IMG/VR virus record: IMGVR_UViG_3300044675_005140
Span: 1 to 40,221 of that record
DNA length: 40,221 bases
Direction: 5' to 3' (one strand)
Source: a virus
Shown here: positions 16,828 through 25,707 of the stretch, piece after piece
Layout: the number at the start of each line of letters is the position of its first letter
Numbering within the stretch: position 1 is the first letter of the stretch
Notes under the pieces: model-generated
Seen by the model: the letters and a program-made list of their open reading frames with translations, nothing else
Told to the model about the DNA's origin: nothing
The model's database searches: none
Translations under genes and position numbers: made by a program

Positions 16828-19578
16828 CTATTTTTTCTTTTTATCTGATGATCCTGCATCATACTTATTCTTATTAACTCTTGCTATTTCCAATTGCTTA
16901 TCTGCTATATCTTTCTGAGCTTGAATTTTTTGTTGTTCAACATCCATTTTTTGAGAATGTTTTACCATATCATCACTTTGTTTCTCTCTTTGAATATCAG
17001 TTTGTTGTTGATATTGCTCAGTTTCCCGGATCTCTTTCATAGCATCTCTAAAGTCTGATTGCTGATTTTGGTTAAGATCCACCATAGATCCATAGCCAGC
17101 AGATTTAATTTCAGCTACTGTAATATTATTTTGAAGTTGCTTATCTTGTTTTTCAGCTTCAGCTTGGATCTCCATTTGTTTTTGTTTCTCTTGAGATTGT
17201 AACTGCTCAGTCTGCATTTGCTGTTGTTGTTGCATTTCTGCTTGCTTCTGGTCTTGTAGTCGTTTCTCAGACATCTTAAGAACAGTGTTAATTTCACTAA
17301 GTGAGTCTGATTGAATAATTTTACCAAGATCATATACACTAGCTCCTGTTGTATTATTCTGTAAAGCCATTTGCTTTAACTGTTCTAATACAGCTCTGTG
17401 GTTTGCAGTAGTGCTACAAAAGATATTTAGATCTCTAAGTAGAAGATCAGTACCCTCCACCTGAAACATTACTTTTTCGTCTTTCTCAGTAATGTAAGTA
17501 AGTCTTGTAGAAGGTTTTGTAGAATGGTAGTATTGTGCTAAGTCTGTTCTCATCTGATGTACTCTTGGCATTAGATAATCACAGTGCTGTATAAAGTATA
17601 CTTCAGTTTGAGCATAAGAAGCAGCAGCTGCTTGTTCAACTCCTGTAGCAGTCATTTGAGAAAGTTGCTGTCCCATCCTTTGAGGATTGACACCAATTAC
17701 TTCATAAGCTTGTTGCTTAAAATGATTTGCTATCTGAATTCTAGACATTAATCTTTCTGTTTGTGAAAGATCAAGTTTTTGGAAATGCTGAAAGTTTAAT
17801 GCATTTTCTGTGTTTGTAATAGAAGTATCCAAAGGTAACATCTGGAAATTCTTCATTGCTACATATGCTTTGGCAAGATTACCTTTACCCCAATCTTCTC
17901 CTAACGAGTGTCTAGGTAAAGTATTCTGGTCAAGCATGATGATAGTACCTAGTTCATCTACTAAGATATCGGCTATCTGATTATTTACAATATTGTATCC
18001 AATCTGATATGGCTTCATTAAGTCAATTAAAGCTGTAGATCTTGTATTTCTATCCGAGAAGATAGAACCTTCTACTGGTAGTTTACACCCATATATAGAA
18101 CTATCTCCTTTAAATTGAAATCTTAAAGGACCTATCTTATGTTTATCTACTCCAATATAGATAGGAGTAAACCCACCCGGATTATTCATCCCCCAATAAC
18201 TTGGGATATTAGGTCCAATTTTAACTCCTCCCCAAACTTCATTAATCCAGATCCAATCAATATGCTCTCCAAAAACTAAATTATCTTTAGTTTTATTTTT
18301 AAAGAGCCTTGTATCATAAATTGGTTTATCGGTAACTTGATAGTCTTCACTTATTATCTCATTAACAACTTCTCCCGTTTCAGATATTTTTGTAAGATGT
18401 CCAACCTTTTTCTGAGACTTCCAATAACATGTTGTTGTCCTTAATAAGAATGCTGTACCTTGATCATAGTAATCTTCCCCTTCAGCAAGTATTTGAGTAA
18501 TTATATCAGAACCATCTAATATGTTTCCTCCCATGAATGAAGTATACTGTCTATATGCTAATGAAGGCATGTTAACATTCCAGTCATGAGATTTAGTAGC
18601 ATCATAAAAACTACCGTCATTTGCAAGACCACCAATGTTATAAGCAGCAGATCTAATAGGATAAATAGCTTCGAGTGCTGCAAGTTGCTCCTCTGTCATT
18701 AGATAACCATACTTATCTATAACATCAGAAGGAGTCATCATTTCTGTTTTACCAACCCAATTACCTTGTGAAATATATCTGTTATCAGGTGATTTGTGAT
18801 AGAAAGTAACTACAGGATTCCAAAGTTCTACTTCATAATCATCCTCCATCATTCTAAAGTGCCAATACTCCCTATCAGTAATTAGCATATCTCTAAAACC
18901 TCTTTCCTCTAATTCATCCATTCTGAATCTTTCAACATCCACTTTATGTTGATGAGAGGCCCACTGTTCAATTAAAGATCTATAATCTTTCTGAAAAAAC
19001 TTTTCAATTTCAGGTAATGATTTTATTTTATCTGGTGCTAGTTGTTGTTGAGCTTCTTCTGAATTAGGATCTAAACCTTGTTCTAATAAAGCTGATATAA
19101 TTTTAGTTTGTGCATCAGCCATTAAGGTTTCTTCTATCATCATCCTTTTTTGCTCAAGCATCTCATTATATGAAGTATCATCTACAGCTCTATAAGTTAA
19201 CTTAGTAGATCTCTTAGCAAATTCAGATACTAAAACATTAATAACATTTGGTATGATAGGATAAAACTTTAACTCTAATGCAGAAGAATCTTCTTTTGTT
19301 AAAAGTTCTACAATATCCCTGTATTCATTATCTTCTTCAATTATATAATCTGTTCGGTCTATGATTCCTTTTGCTAGTTTATAGTTTTTCATAAACCTTC
19401 TAGCATTTCTTCTGATTTGCCTAAGCCCTTGCCATTCAAGCCAATCTAGATTCCATGCTGCCCATTGATCATCTTTTTCCTTTTTAGGAATAAACTGTAA
19501 AGGTTGTGTTACACTTCCTAACCTACTATGATCTGATTTAGCACCTTTCTTTAATTGTAATGCGTTATATACTTGCAT
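16828..19578 (-). CDS. Portal protein (916 aa), crAss-like
   Basis: The portal forms the dodecameric ring at one capsid vertex through which DNA is pumped. The N-terminal half has NVINVLVSEFAKRSTKLTYR, EWASHQHKVDVERFRMDELE-like helices and FRDMLITDREYWHFRMMEDD, a pattern I recall from crAss-like and related portals. The C-terminal 170 residues are a long Gln/Lys/Glu coiled coil (QKQAEMQQQQQMQTEQLQSQ and following), which could form the portal barrel or extend into the head. It follows the terminase gene with a 5-nt gap. Length is at the upper end for portals, consistent with crAss-like phages. Confidence 0.8.
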   Translation of the reverse strand: MQVYNALQLKKGAKSDHSRLGSVTQPLQFIPKKEKDDQWAAWNLDWLEWQGLRQIRRNARRFMKNYKLAKGIIDRTDYIIEEDNEYRDIVELLTKEDSSALELKFYPIIPNVINVLVSEFAKRSTKLTYRAVDDTSYNEMLEQKRMMIEETLMADAQTKIISALLEQGLDPNSEEAQQQLAPDKIKSLPEIEKFFQKDYRSLIEQWASHQHKVDVERFRMDELEERGFRDMLITDREYWHFRMMEDDYEVELWNPVVTFYHKSPDNRYISQGNWVGKTEMMTPSDVIDKYGYLMTEEQLAALEAIYPIRSAAYNIGGLANDGSFYDATKSHDWNVNMPSLAYRQYTSFMGGNILDGSDIITQILAEGEDYYDQGTAFLLRTTTCYWKSQKKVGHLTKISETGEVVNEIISEDYQVTDKPIYDTRLFKNKTKDNLVFGEHIDWIWINEVWGGVKIGPNIPSYWGMNNPGGFTPIYIGVDKHKIGPLRFQFKGDSSIYGCKLPVEGSIFSDRNTRSTALIDLMKPYQIGYNIVNNQIADILVDELGTIIMLDQNTLPRHSLGEDWGKGNLAKAYVAMKNFQMLPLDTSITNTENALNFQHFQKLDLSQTERLMSRIQIANHFKQQAYEVIGVNPQRMGQQLSQMTATGVEQAAAASYAQTEVYFIQHCDYLMPRVHQMRTDLAQYYHSTKPSTRLTYITEKDEKVMFQVEGTDLLLRDLNIFCSTTANHRAVLEQLKQMALQNNTTGASVYDLGKIIQSDSLSEINTVLKMSEKRLQDQKQAEMQQQQQMQTEQLQSQEKQKQMEIQAEAEKQDKQLQNNITVAEIKSAGYGSMVDLNQNQQSDFRDAMKEIRETEQYQQQTDIQREKQSDDMVKHSQKMDVEQQKIQAQKDIADKQLEIARVNKNKYDAGSSDKKKK

Positions 19579-19583
19579 ACCTT

Positions 19584-21791
19584 TTATTTAATATTCTTAA
19601 ATGGTGTTCTTTTAAATCCTTTGGAAATAAAAGATGATGACCTTCCCATATTACGGAATGGACTCTTATTTAATTTAAACAAATTTTCCGACTTTTGCAA
19701 GTTTTTAGAGGTGTCATCAGATATTCTCCTTTTTGAAAATCCTCTGTTAGATTCCTGTATTCTCATGAATCCGACAAGTGCAGCAAAAGATACTAACCGG
19801 TCAACATTTAATCCATCTGTATATTCTTGCATTTCTTTAATTAACATTGGATCTGGAATCCTTTCTATACCATATGTAGTTCTTACTATTGTCCCATCAG
19901 GTTTTGTTTCTACATCTAATTCTTCTTTTGTATATTCTATAGCATAACTAAGAAGATGGGCTTTAAATAAAGTACCAGTATTTTTCCAACCATACTCTTG
20001 GTAAACATTGGCATTAGCTCCAAGATCTTTTAAGAATAAGATCTGACTTTTTGGAACTAGATATCTTTGCTTTCTTCTGGATATCATATATTGAATAAAC
20101 AAAGAGATGTTGTTTTCTACAAGTGTCCAAGCATTGTACCACTCAATGATTAACTCAAGCATTTGATGAGTTTTATTAATATCATCATATCTTCCACACC
20201 AAGCAGCTACAATTTTACCTTGTTCTATATAAGTTTCAGTTTCACCAGAACTTTCTTTTGTTACCTCTGTAGAGCTTTTTGCTATATAGATAGAACAAAG
20301 AGATTCCGATGTTGTAGTTTTACCTTCACCTACCGGATCAATAGATGCATAGTACATGGAAAAAGGAGGATCCTTTACAGGTCTTTCCCATACAACTAAA
20401 CAGCCTGTTTTATCTTCTGTTTTCTTCTTGATAGGAAACTCAGTGATTGGTCTTTTGTTACTTGTCTTTACAGCAGGTTTTCCATTCTCATCAGCATAGA
20501 TATCTAAGTATTCACAACCATACTCTTTATCTTCTATTCTTCTTTGCTGAGCTGATAGTAAGTGAGGTGGGAATACAGATACTGTTCTATTTGCAAATGC
20601 TTCTTTTATATTTCTTGGATGCTGAGATATTCTAAGTTGATAATCCTCTGGAGCAAGTTCTTTTTTCCATTTTTCAAATTGATCATTTAAAGCTTCAAGA
20701 GCTTCTGCAACTTGTGAGTTACCATACTGATCAATATAGGGAGGCATAGACCATTGTTCAGGAATAAATAAACCTGACATACCTATAGTACCTTTATCAT
20801 CTATAAGATCTGTTTCTACAGCATAAATATCTTTTGAGATAGGCTCATACATCATATCCTTTAAAGGATTACATTGAGCTAAATCACCAACTGATCCTGC
20901 TGCTATAAACATTCCTGTAGTAACAAGTCCTGATCTCATAGCAGGTCTCATGTACTCATATGTCTTATCCATCTTAGGAGCAATACCAGCTTCTTCATGA
21001 AAGAAGAATTTTACTGGTCCACCGACACCATTAGTAGGATCTTTTTCAAATGACATACCTTGTATAGTTCCTTTGAGACCAACTTCATTTTTTCTATCCC
21101 CTCTACGGACTTCAATTTTTTGCTGCCACATCATAACTTTACTTGGATTCATAGGTCTATACCAAGCAGTATGTTCATTTAAGAAAGCAGCATACTCATC
21201 TAAAAATTTCCAAGAACCTTTCTCATTTATGTAGTCTTTAAGACTTGCTCCTATCTTTAAAGTAACCCCTGCCTCAAACCAAAGTTGATTTATCAGTTTA
21301 CCCATATGATAATAGGAACTAGCTATCTGTCTTTTCTTAAGAATAGCTACATGTTTGTAAGAAAGTTCTGCTAATAGTTCATACAAAGCCATATGGTACT
21401 GAGCATCCCTTATATCAGCAAAACCAAACTGTTGTATTTCTTTATTAAAGATTGGTAAGAAGTTTAACCACATGTAGTATTCTCTAGCTATAAACCATGC
21501 ATTTGCACCATCTTTAACTATAATACCTTTTCGGCATTTTACTTTTTGGTCATCCCAATAATTTATAAAGTCTCTTGACTTAAAGGGAGCTGTACAGTAT
21601 ACTCCAGTTTCTTTAAATTTTTTTGATTCTGATATGAATATTTCATCTGTTGTGTCATTGAACTTGTACTTACCCGGTTCTCTAAATACTTCAGATAAAA
21701 TAAAGTTTGTGAAGTCTTCTCTGGATTCAAAACTTGTAGTTGTCCATTCTCCATTGTCATAAGTTGGTATATCTTGATAAATTTGACTCAT
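19584..21791 (-). CDS. terL: Terminase large subunit (735 aa)
   Basis: ATP-driven motor and nuclease that packages DNA. ATPase part: ILKKRQIASSYYH (about 150-162) is in the Walker A position but deviates from the usual GKS/T. KFFFHEEAG (261-269) is a Walker B with catalytic Glu. Nuclease part: YYASIDPVGEG (D485), LVENN (E559) and NVDRLVSFAALVG (D664) give the three acidic residues of the RNase H-like fold. It follows the 172-aa gene with a TAATG overlap and precedes the portal gene. Size and neighbours match crAss-like terminases. No intein or intron is seen. Confidence 0.92.
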   Translation of the reverse strand: MSQIYQDIPTYDNGEWTTTSFESREDFTNFILSEVFREPGKYKFNDTTDEIFISESKKFKETGVYCTAPFKSRDFINYWDDQKVKCRKGIIVKDGANAWFIAREYYMWLNFLPIFNKEIQQFGFADIRDAQYHMALYELLAELSYKHVAILKKRQIASSYYHMGKLINQLWFEAGVTLKIGASLKDYINEKGSWKFLDEYAAFLNEHTAWYRPMNPSKVMMWQQKIEVRRGDRKNEVGLKGTIQGMSFEKDPTNGVGGPVKFFFHEEAGIAPKMDKTYEYMRPAMRSGLVTTGMFIAAGSVGDLAQCNPLKDMMYEPISKDIYAVETDLIDDKGTIGMSGLFIPEQWSMPPYIDQYGNSQVAEALEALNDQFEKWKKELAPEDYQLRISQHPRNIKEAFANRTVSVFPPHLLSAQQRRIEDKEYGCEYLDIYADENGKPAVKTSNKRPITEFPIKKKTEDKTGCLVVWERPVKDPPFSMYYASIDPVGEGKTTTSESLCSIYIAKSSTEVTKESSGETETYIEQGKIVAAWCGRYDDINKTHQMLELIIEWYNAWTLVENNISLFIQYMISRRKQRYLVPKSQILFLKDLGANANVYQEYGWKNTGTLFKAHLLSYAIEYTKEELDVETKPDGTIVRTTYGIERIPDPMLIKEMQEYTDGLNVDRLVSFAALVGFMRIQESNRGFSKRRISDDTSKNLQKSENLFKLNKSPFRNMGRSSSFISKGFKRTPFKNIK

Positions 21792-22309
21792 TACATATCA
21801 TATGCTAATCCTTGTCCACCACGTACTCTGCTAGATTGTTCCTCTTGCAAATCTTTGTAAGCACCCTTAAATGATGCTCTAATTTGTTCAAAGTTCTTAG
21901 CTGCGGCAACAAGAGAGTTTATATTTCCATCTCTTCCGTGTGTAATAGGAGTTGTTTCCATGTATCTTGCTAATCTATCCAGCATAGATGAAATACCTTT
22001 ATATGCTCTGGATGTAGGAGTTTCATACATTCTTTCACAAAACCTAAGAGCTGTAAAGATTGTTTTATCTTCAGTAGAGAAATCTCCGTCAACTTGCTGC
22101 ATTATTAAAGATTCCTTATCTGCATCCGGTGTAAAGAAAAAAGGATTTGAATCGGGATTAGGACAAGTCATGTAAAATAAATACATGTAGATTTTAAGAT
22201 ATTCATCAGGGTATTCATCCATTACATCTTTAAGTGCTTTAAGTGTGTAGCAATGTTCTGTAGGTACTACAACTCCATTTTGAACATCAAATAATCTAGT
22301 AAGTATCAT
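21791..22309 (-). CDS. Conserved terminase-adjacent protein (172 aa), unknown
   Basis: Mostly helical. Contains MTCPNPDSNPFFFTPDADKE, TEDKTIFTALRFCERMYETP and SSMLDRLARYMETT. It has a TAATG overlap with the terminase start and an ATGA overlap with the nuclease gene, so all three are co-translated. The position immediately upstream of terL could suit a small terminase subunit, but no helix-turn-helix DNA-binding motif is obvious, so I leave it unnamed. Confidence 0.6.
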   Translation of the reverse strand: MILTRLFDVQNGVVVPTEHCYTLKALKDVMDEYPDEYLKIYMYLFYMTCPNPDSNPFFFTPDADKESLIMQQVDGDFSTEDKTIFTALRFCERMYETPTSRAYKGISSMLDRLARYMETTPITHGRDGNINSLVAAAKNFEQIRASFKGAYKDLQEEQSSRVRGGQGLAYDM

Positions 22310-23139
22310 TTCTTTTTTATAAAGGTAGGACTATCTTTAATGTGATTCATTATTGTTATAACTTCATCATACATGTAAGGAACAGGAATAGGAGTTACAT
22401 CTTTTACTAGAGGTTCTCCGTTACTATCTAATTTTGCAATAGGATATCCCCACTTATCTACACCATCTGTTTCAAATGTAATGTGATGTATATAAATATT
22501 TCCTGGTAAAAGTTTAGGATTATGTTTAATAATAATATACATATAAATGCTCAATTGTAAAGCATAGTGATTAAAATTACAATCATCTAAATGAGAAACT
22601 GGATTAAGCATTTTTTCTGAGATACCCTCCCAATTTTTAAATGACTCTGTCTTAATTTCTTTATTTGTTTTATAATCTATAATATTCACTCTTCCGTTTA
22701 CAACTTCTACTAAATCAGACTGTCCACATACACCTACTGATTTTAAATAAACCATGTGTTCTGGATAAACTCCAGATTCTAACTTTTGTGAAGGAGCCTC
22801 TTTAATCCCATTCTTTAATGGTAATGGTGTAAATATAGGTACAGTGGTTCCTTCTCTCTCTATAGAAGCTAAAGAGCATAAATCATTTTCTCTTTGGTTG
22901 TGATACCAAGTACCTAAATCAATAGCTCTTTTAGATTCATTATTCCAAATATCTTGAATAATTTTAGGATCTATACCGTGCCATTTAGACTTAGCATTTT
23001 TAGAAACTTTTTCTGCAGTTGCTTTAGCATTAAATGGTTTCTTTAAAGAAGATACTACTGTAGTAACACTATACCAAGTAATGTTATCTTCTTCTACACT
23101 TTTATAACTGTGGTTTTTGGCATTAAAAAATATACTCAT
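22306..23139 (-). CDS. PD-(D/E)XK nuclease, RecB/Cas4-like exonuclease (277 aa)
   Basis: Catalytic core: YPEHMVYLKSVGVCGQSDLV (E127, D142), then VNIIDYKTNK (D155, K157), followed by the helix NHYALQLSIYMYII. This order, E ... G-x-x-D-L-V ... I-I-D-Y-K-T ... Q-L-x-x-Y, is the RecB-type exonuclease motif series. An upstream GTWYHNQRE also fits the family's N-terminal His/Gln helix. Such nucleases occur close to terL in crAss-like phages and could act in recombination or in resolving DNA for packaging. ATGA overlaps on both sides show tight coupling. Confidence 0.85.
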   Translation of the reverse strand: MSIFFNAKNHSYKSVEEDNITWYSVTTVVSSLKKPFNAKATAEKVSKNAKSKWHGIDPKIIQDIWNNESKRAIDLGTWYHNQRENDLCSLASIEREGTTVPIFTPLPLKNGIKEAPSQKLESGVYPEHMVYLKSVGVCGQSDLVEVVNGRVNIIDYKTNKEIKTESFKNWEGISEKMLNPVSHLDDCNFNHYALQLSIYMYIIIKHNPKLLPGNIYIHHITFETDGVDKWGYPIAKLDSNGEPLVKDVTPIPVPYMYDEVITIMNHIKDSPTFIKKK

Positions 23140-23429
23140 AATTTTTCTAATTGTTCTTCCTCATCTTCTGTAATAATAGCATCCCATTTACCAAGAGGAC
23201 ATTCTGATGATAAAGATCTAGTTTTAAAACTTAATGAACACCCACATTCATTACAGCAAGGAGCAGTACCTTTTACTGCACACTTCCTTCCTTTACTTGA
23301 ACACTCATTGCAAATAGTAAATCTTAATGCAGATATTTCCTCTACAGTTTCATCTCTAACAATACTGTTGGTTATACCTTCTAAGATTTGTTTTCTATTC
23401 TCCCATATCAGTTTCAGAGTATTTCTCAT
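23136..23429 (-). CDS. Zinc-finger protein with two Cys clusters (97 aa)
   Basis: I prefer ATG 23429 (MRNTLKLIWENRKQILEGI); the frame is open to 23495, but the extra residues would be Lys-rich sequence lying wholly inside the upstream gene. A helical N-terminus is followed by CNECSSKGRKC and CCNECGC, then LSSECPLGKW and an acidic tail. The Cys arrangement suggests one or two zinc-binding sites. It overlaps the IHF-like gene by 35 nt and the nuclease by ATGA. A DNA- or protein-binding accessory role is plausible; family not recognised with certainty. Confidence 0.65.
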   Translation of the reverse strand: MRNTLKLIWENRKQILEGITNSIVRDETVEEISALRFTICNECSSKGRKCAVKGTAPCCNECGCSLSFKTRSLSSECPLGKWDAIITEDEEEQLEKL

Positions 23430-23784
23430 TTTTTTCTTTTTTAAAGTTTTCTTTTTTAAGATTTGCAGCATCCAGCTTTTTATCAAGATTCTCAAGACAC
23501 TCTACTTTTTCTTCAAGCATTTTTTTATTGTAATATGCACTGAATGTAGAAGTGTCATGAGAATCTAAAGCTTTCTTATACCGTTGAATAGATTTTTTTA
23601 CTAAACCTGGCCTAGCTACAAACTGGCCTAATCCTTCAACATTAATTCTTGGGTAACTAAGGTTTGTAAGATTCTTTCTAATCTTTTTGTAATATTCTTG
23701 TAATAAATCTTCTATAAGCTCAACTGGCTGATTTAATTCCTCAGCAACTTCTTTATATATCAAGTTAGCTTTTTTTGGATTCAT
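23395..23784 (-). CDS. IHF/HU-like DNA-binding protein (129 aa)
   Basis: Residues about 6-65 follow the HU/IHF plan: two helices (IYKEVAEELNQPVELIEDLL, EYYKKIRKNL) then INVEGLGQFVARPG, corresponding to the conserved G-F-G-x-F-x-x-R strand. The beta-arm region is short or atypical and is replaced by a charged helical C-terminus (KKMLEEKVECLENLDKKLDA). crAss-like phages are known to carry IHF-like subunits near the packaging genes, which supports the call. It would bend or coat DNA, perhaps at packaging or recombination sites. Confidence 0.75.
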   Translation of the reverse strand: MNPKKANLIYKEVAEELNQPVELIEDLLQEYYKKIRKNLTNLSYPRINVEGLGQFVARPGLVKKSIQRYKKALDSHDTSTFSAYYNKKMLEEKVECLENLDKKLDAANLKKENFKKEKNEKYSETDMGE

Positions 23785-24140
23785 CTTGCTAAGAATTTAT
23801 AATCTAATAATATACTACCCTCTGTTTGAATTTTTAAGTTTGGATTTATCATCACTACTTTTTTATTATTAGTGTCTTTTAGAACCAAGTTGTTTTTCTC
23901 ACATTTATTAATACAGTTTCTTACTGTTTGCTCTGATTTAAATATATTGTATTCATCAGAAGCTTCATAACAAAAATGAGATAATTCAATTGGACCAAGT
24001 GTACTAAGCAAAGTCAAGCACTCCAAATCAGAATCACTCAAAGTTATTCTTGAAATATAACAATGAGTTAGTATCTGATATTTAATAATGTCCTTTTTAG
24101 ACATTACTACTTTTTTCTGTACTTGATTTACTAAAGCCAT
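23781..24140 (-). CDS. Winged-helix-like regulator candidate (119 aa)
   Basis: Helical core with a likely helix-turn-helix: SDLECLTLLSTLGPIELSHF, then SEQTVRNCINKCEKNNLVLK, which reads as a recognition helix followed by the wing (DTNNKKVVMINP). An alternative start lies at the internal MSKKD (12 codons later). ATGA overlap with the IHF-like gene downstream, 2-nt gap upstream. It could control late transcription; that is inference from fold and position only. Confidence 0.6.
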   Translation of the reverse strand: MALVNQVQKKVVMSKKDIIKYQILTHCYISRITLSDSDLECLTLLSTLGPIELSHFCYEASDEYNIFKSEQTVRNCINKCEKNNLVLKDTNNKKVVMINPNLKIQTEGSILLDYKFLAR

Positions 24141-24142
24141 GT

Positions 24143-24442
24143 TTAGTTTCTTTTAAGTTTCCTTTCTGTTTTGGGCATTTCAGGAGCTGAAGCTTCAATG
24201 TTAGGAGCTAATGTTTCATCTTCCATTTCTTCTTCATTTTCTGGAGTATTCATCATCATTGCAAACTGCATTTGAATACTTGTTCTTTTGAATCTTACTT
24301 CATCTATCTTACATAAGATTTCTTCATACTCATGTTGAGCCTTTAAATAAGGCATAGAGTCTTTGTAGAATTTAAGCATTTCTTTTCTTTTTGCTTCTAA
24401 TTCTGCCGGAGTATACTCCTTGTTTTGTGTTTGATCTTCCAT
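24143..24442 (-). CDS. Acidic coiled-coil protein (99 aa)
   Basis: I start at ATG 24442 (MEDQTQNKEYTPAELEAKRK); an upstream in-frame TTG at 24466 would include the putative promoter box. Helical, charged sequence (KFYKDSMPYLKAQHEYEEIL, CKIDEVRFKRTSIQMQF), a Met-rich patch, then an acidic stretch and a basic end (KTERKLKRN). First gene of the packaging operon, directly downstream of a promoter box and a terminator. Function unknown. Confidence 0.7.
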   Translation of the reverse strand: MEDQTQNKEYTPAELEAKRKEMLKFYKDSMPYLKAQHEYEEILCKIDEVRFKRTSIQMQFAMMMNTPENEEEMEDETLAPNIEASAPEMPKTERKLKRN

Positions 24443-24463
24443 TTTATATATTTTTAGTTTAGA

Positions 24464-24471
24464 CAAATATA
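24464..24471 (-). promoter_or_regulatory. Candidate promoter -7 box TATATTTG for packaging operon
   Basis: Minus strand TATATTTG, 21 nt before ATG 24442 and downstream of the terminator at 24503-24534. Fits the Bacteroidota TAnnTTTG consensus; a TTG lies roughly 15 nt further upstream. Confidence 0.5.
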
Positions 24472-24502
24472 CAAGAAAAGTTTAAACAAGATATATTTAA
24501 AT

Positions 24503-24534
24503 AAAAAATCCAGATACTTAAAGTACCTGGATTT
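24503..24534 (-). terminator. Intrinsic terminator ending the lysis operon
   Basis: Complementary arms 24506-24519 and 24521-24534 form up to 14 pairs (one G-U on the transcript), followed on the minus strand by TTTTTT. Confidence 0.9.
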
Positions 24535-24553
24535 CTATATGTTTAACTATACT

Positions 24554-24712
24554 CTATCTATTTTTGATAGTAAGATTCAAAATGGTTAGTGCATAAAAGT
24601 TTCTAGTAACATCTAACTCTATAGAGCAGAAATCTACTGCAGATATTCTAAGCCTTATTGTAAATGTTTTCCAATGGGGCTTATGATTTTTCCAACCATT
24701 CCTAAACTTCAT
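24554..24712 (-). CDS. Small protein downstream of amidase (52 aa)
   Basis: Frame ATG 24712 to TAG 24554-24556; the ATG overlaps the amidase TGA (ATGA), so it is very likely translated. Begins MKFRNGWKNHKPHWKTFTIR and continues with a beta-like part (LRISAVDFCSIELDVTR, NFYALTILNLTIKNR). It is basic at the N-terminus, with no clear signal peptide. It fills the space between the amidase and the operon terminator. I do not recognise the family; an accessory lysis protein or a structural peptide are both possible. Confidence 0.65.
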   Translation of the reverse strand: MKFRNGWKNHKPHWKTFTIRLRISAVDFCSIELDVTRNFYALTILNLTIKNR

Positions 24713-25398
24713 TTGGATAATGATTTAAGCATTGCTATCATCTTAGGCTGAGGAGAGATGTCAGTCTTATCTTTACGATATGAGTTGTGTGTATACAATC
24801 CAGGAACAGCAGTTAATGCGTTCTTAGATACCTTCCACATGTCATCCTCATTATAATCAAGAGGTATACCCCATATCTTATTCCAATATACTAACAACTG
24901 ACGTACAGATTCAATCTGTGCATCTGTATATGCATGATAGTATTTGTGTCCTTTATAAGGGACAGAAAGTTCACAAACTTGATTAGCAGGTACAACTCTA
25001 TCTACATAGTTGTAATACTTACCATCTGCTTTTAATGTAAGCGGTCCCCAGTTACATATCTCAATACCTATAGCAAGAGAATCTAAAGATCTGTAAGGAA
25101 CACCCATTGCTCGGAAAACATCTGGTTTAATACCTAGATGGTATGCCCAATATTTAGAAGAGAATGCTTGGCAAATCTCTCCATCAAATGTATCTTTAGA
25201 TAATCCTTTACCTGAGATAGTTATACAAGTTGCTATTCTACCTCTATCATCATTATCCCACATCTTAATAACACCAGGACCGGAAGAGTTTCCAGCAGTA
25301 TGGTGTAGAACAATCTGTAACTTTGCAGTCTCTTTCTTAATATACTGACCTTCAGAAAGAGGTACTTGCTTTATTTTCTTTAGATCTAATATTGACAT
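24709..25398 (-). CDS. Endolysin, N-acetylmuramoyl-L-alanine amidase (229 aa)
   Basis: Cleaves the amide bond between MurNAc and the stem peptide to release virions. LQIVLHHTAGNSSGPGVI (HH at 32-33) carries the first zinc ligand of the Amidase_2/PGRP family. The typical SSKYWAYHLGIK, LAIGIEICNWGPL and KGHKYYHAYTDAQ follow, giving a later His and the conserved Tyr/Glu context. Start ATG 25398 overlaps the preceding TGA (ATGA); a GTG one codon upstream is the only alternative. No signal peptide, so export through a holin is expected; holin-like genes precede it. Confidence 0.92.
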   Translation of the reverse strand: MSILDLKKIKQVPLSEGQYIKKETAKLQIVLHHTAGNSSGPGVIKMWDNDDRGRIATCITISGKGLSKDTFDGEICQAFSSKYWAYHLGIKPDVFRAMGVPYRSLDSLAIGIEICNWGPLTLKADGKYYNYVDRVVPANQVCELSVPYKGHKYYHAYTDAQIESVRQLLVYWNKIWGIPLDYNEDDMWKVSKNALTAVPGLYTHNSYRKDKTDISPQPKMIAMLKSLSK

Positions 25399-25697
25399 CA
25401 CTTATTGAATTTTCTTACAAAAAATTTAGCTAGCCATTCACCAGCTTTTTTAAATGTAGTTTTTTCTGCTTTTACATCAACTTTAGTTTCTTCTGCAGTT
25501 TTTGTAACAGTAACATCAAGCTTTTCTCCATCTAGTTTAAATTCTTTTACATTCTCATCTACATGAACTTCAACATCTACTTTAGGAGTATCAACTACTA
25601 CATCTACTTTCTTACCTTCTTTTTTGGCTTTGGCTCTTACTTTTTTTGTCTTTACTTCTACTTCAAAGTCCTCAACCTTTTTTGTTTTCTTTGCCAT
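25398..25697 (-). CDS. Charged beta-strand protein in lysis cassette (99 aa)
   Basis: Almost entirely alternating Lys/Glu/Asp/Val/Thr (VEDFEVEVKTKKVRAKAKKE, VDVVVDTPKVDVEVHVDENV), which looks like repeated amphipathic beta strands. It ends with a helix rich in Phe and basic residues (AGEWLAKFFVRKFNK) that could touch a membrane. It sits between the holin-like and amidase genes with an ATGA overlap to the amidase. I recall similar proteins in Bacteroidota phage lysis cassettes, without known function. Confidence 0.6.
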   Translation of the reverse strand: MAKKTKKVEDFEVEVKTKKVRAKAKKEGKKVDVVVDTPKVDVEVHVDENVKEFKLDGEKLDVTVTKTAEETKVDVKAEKTTFKKAGEWLAKFFVRKFNK

Positions 25698-25707
25698 TAT
25701 GCTTGAT

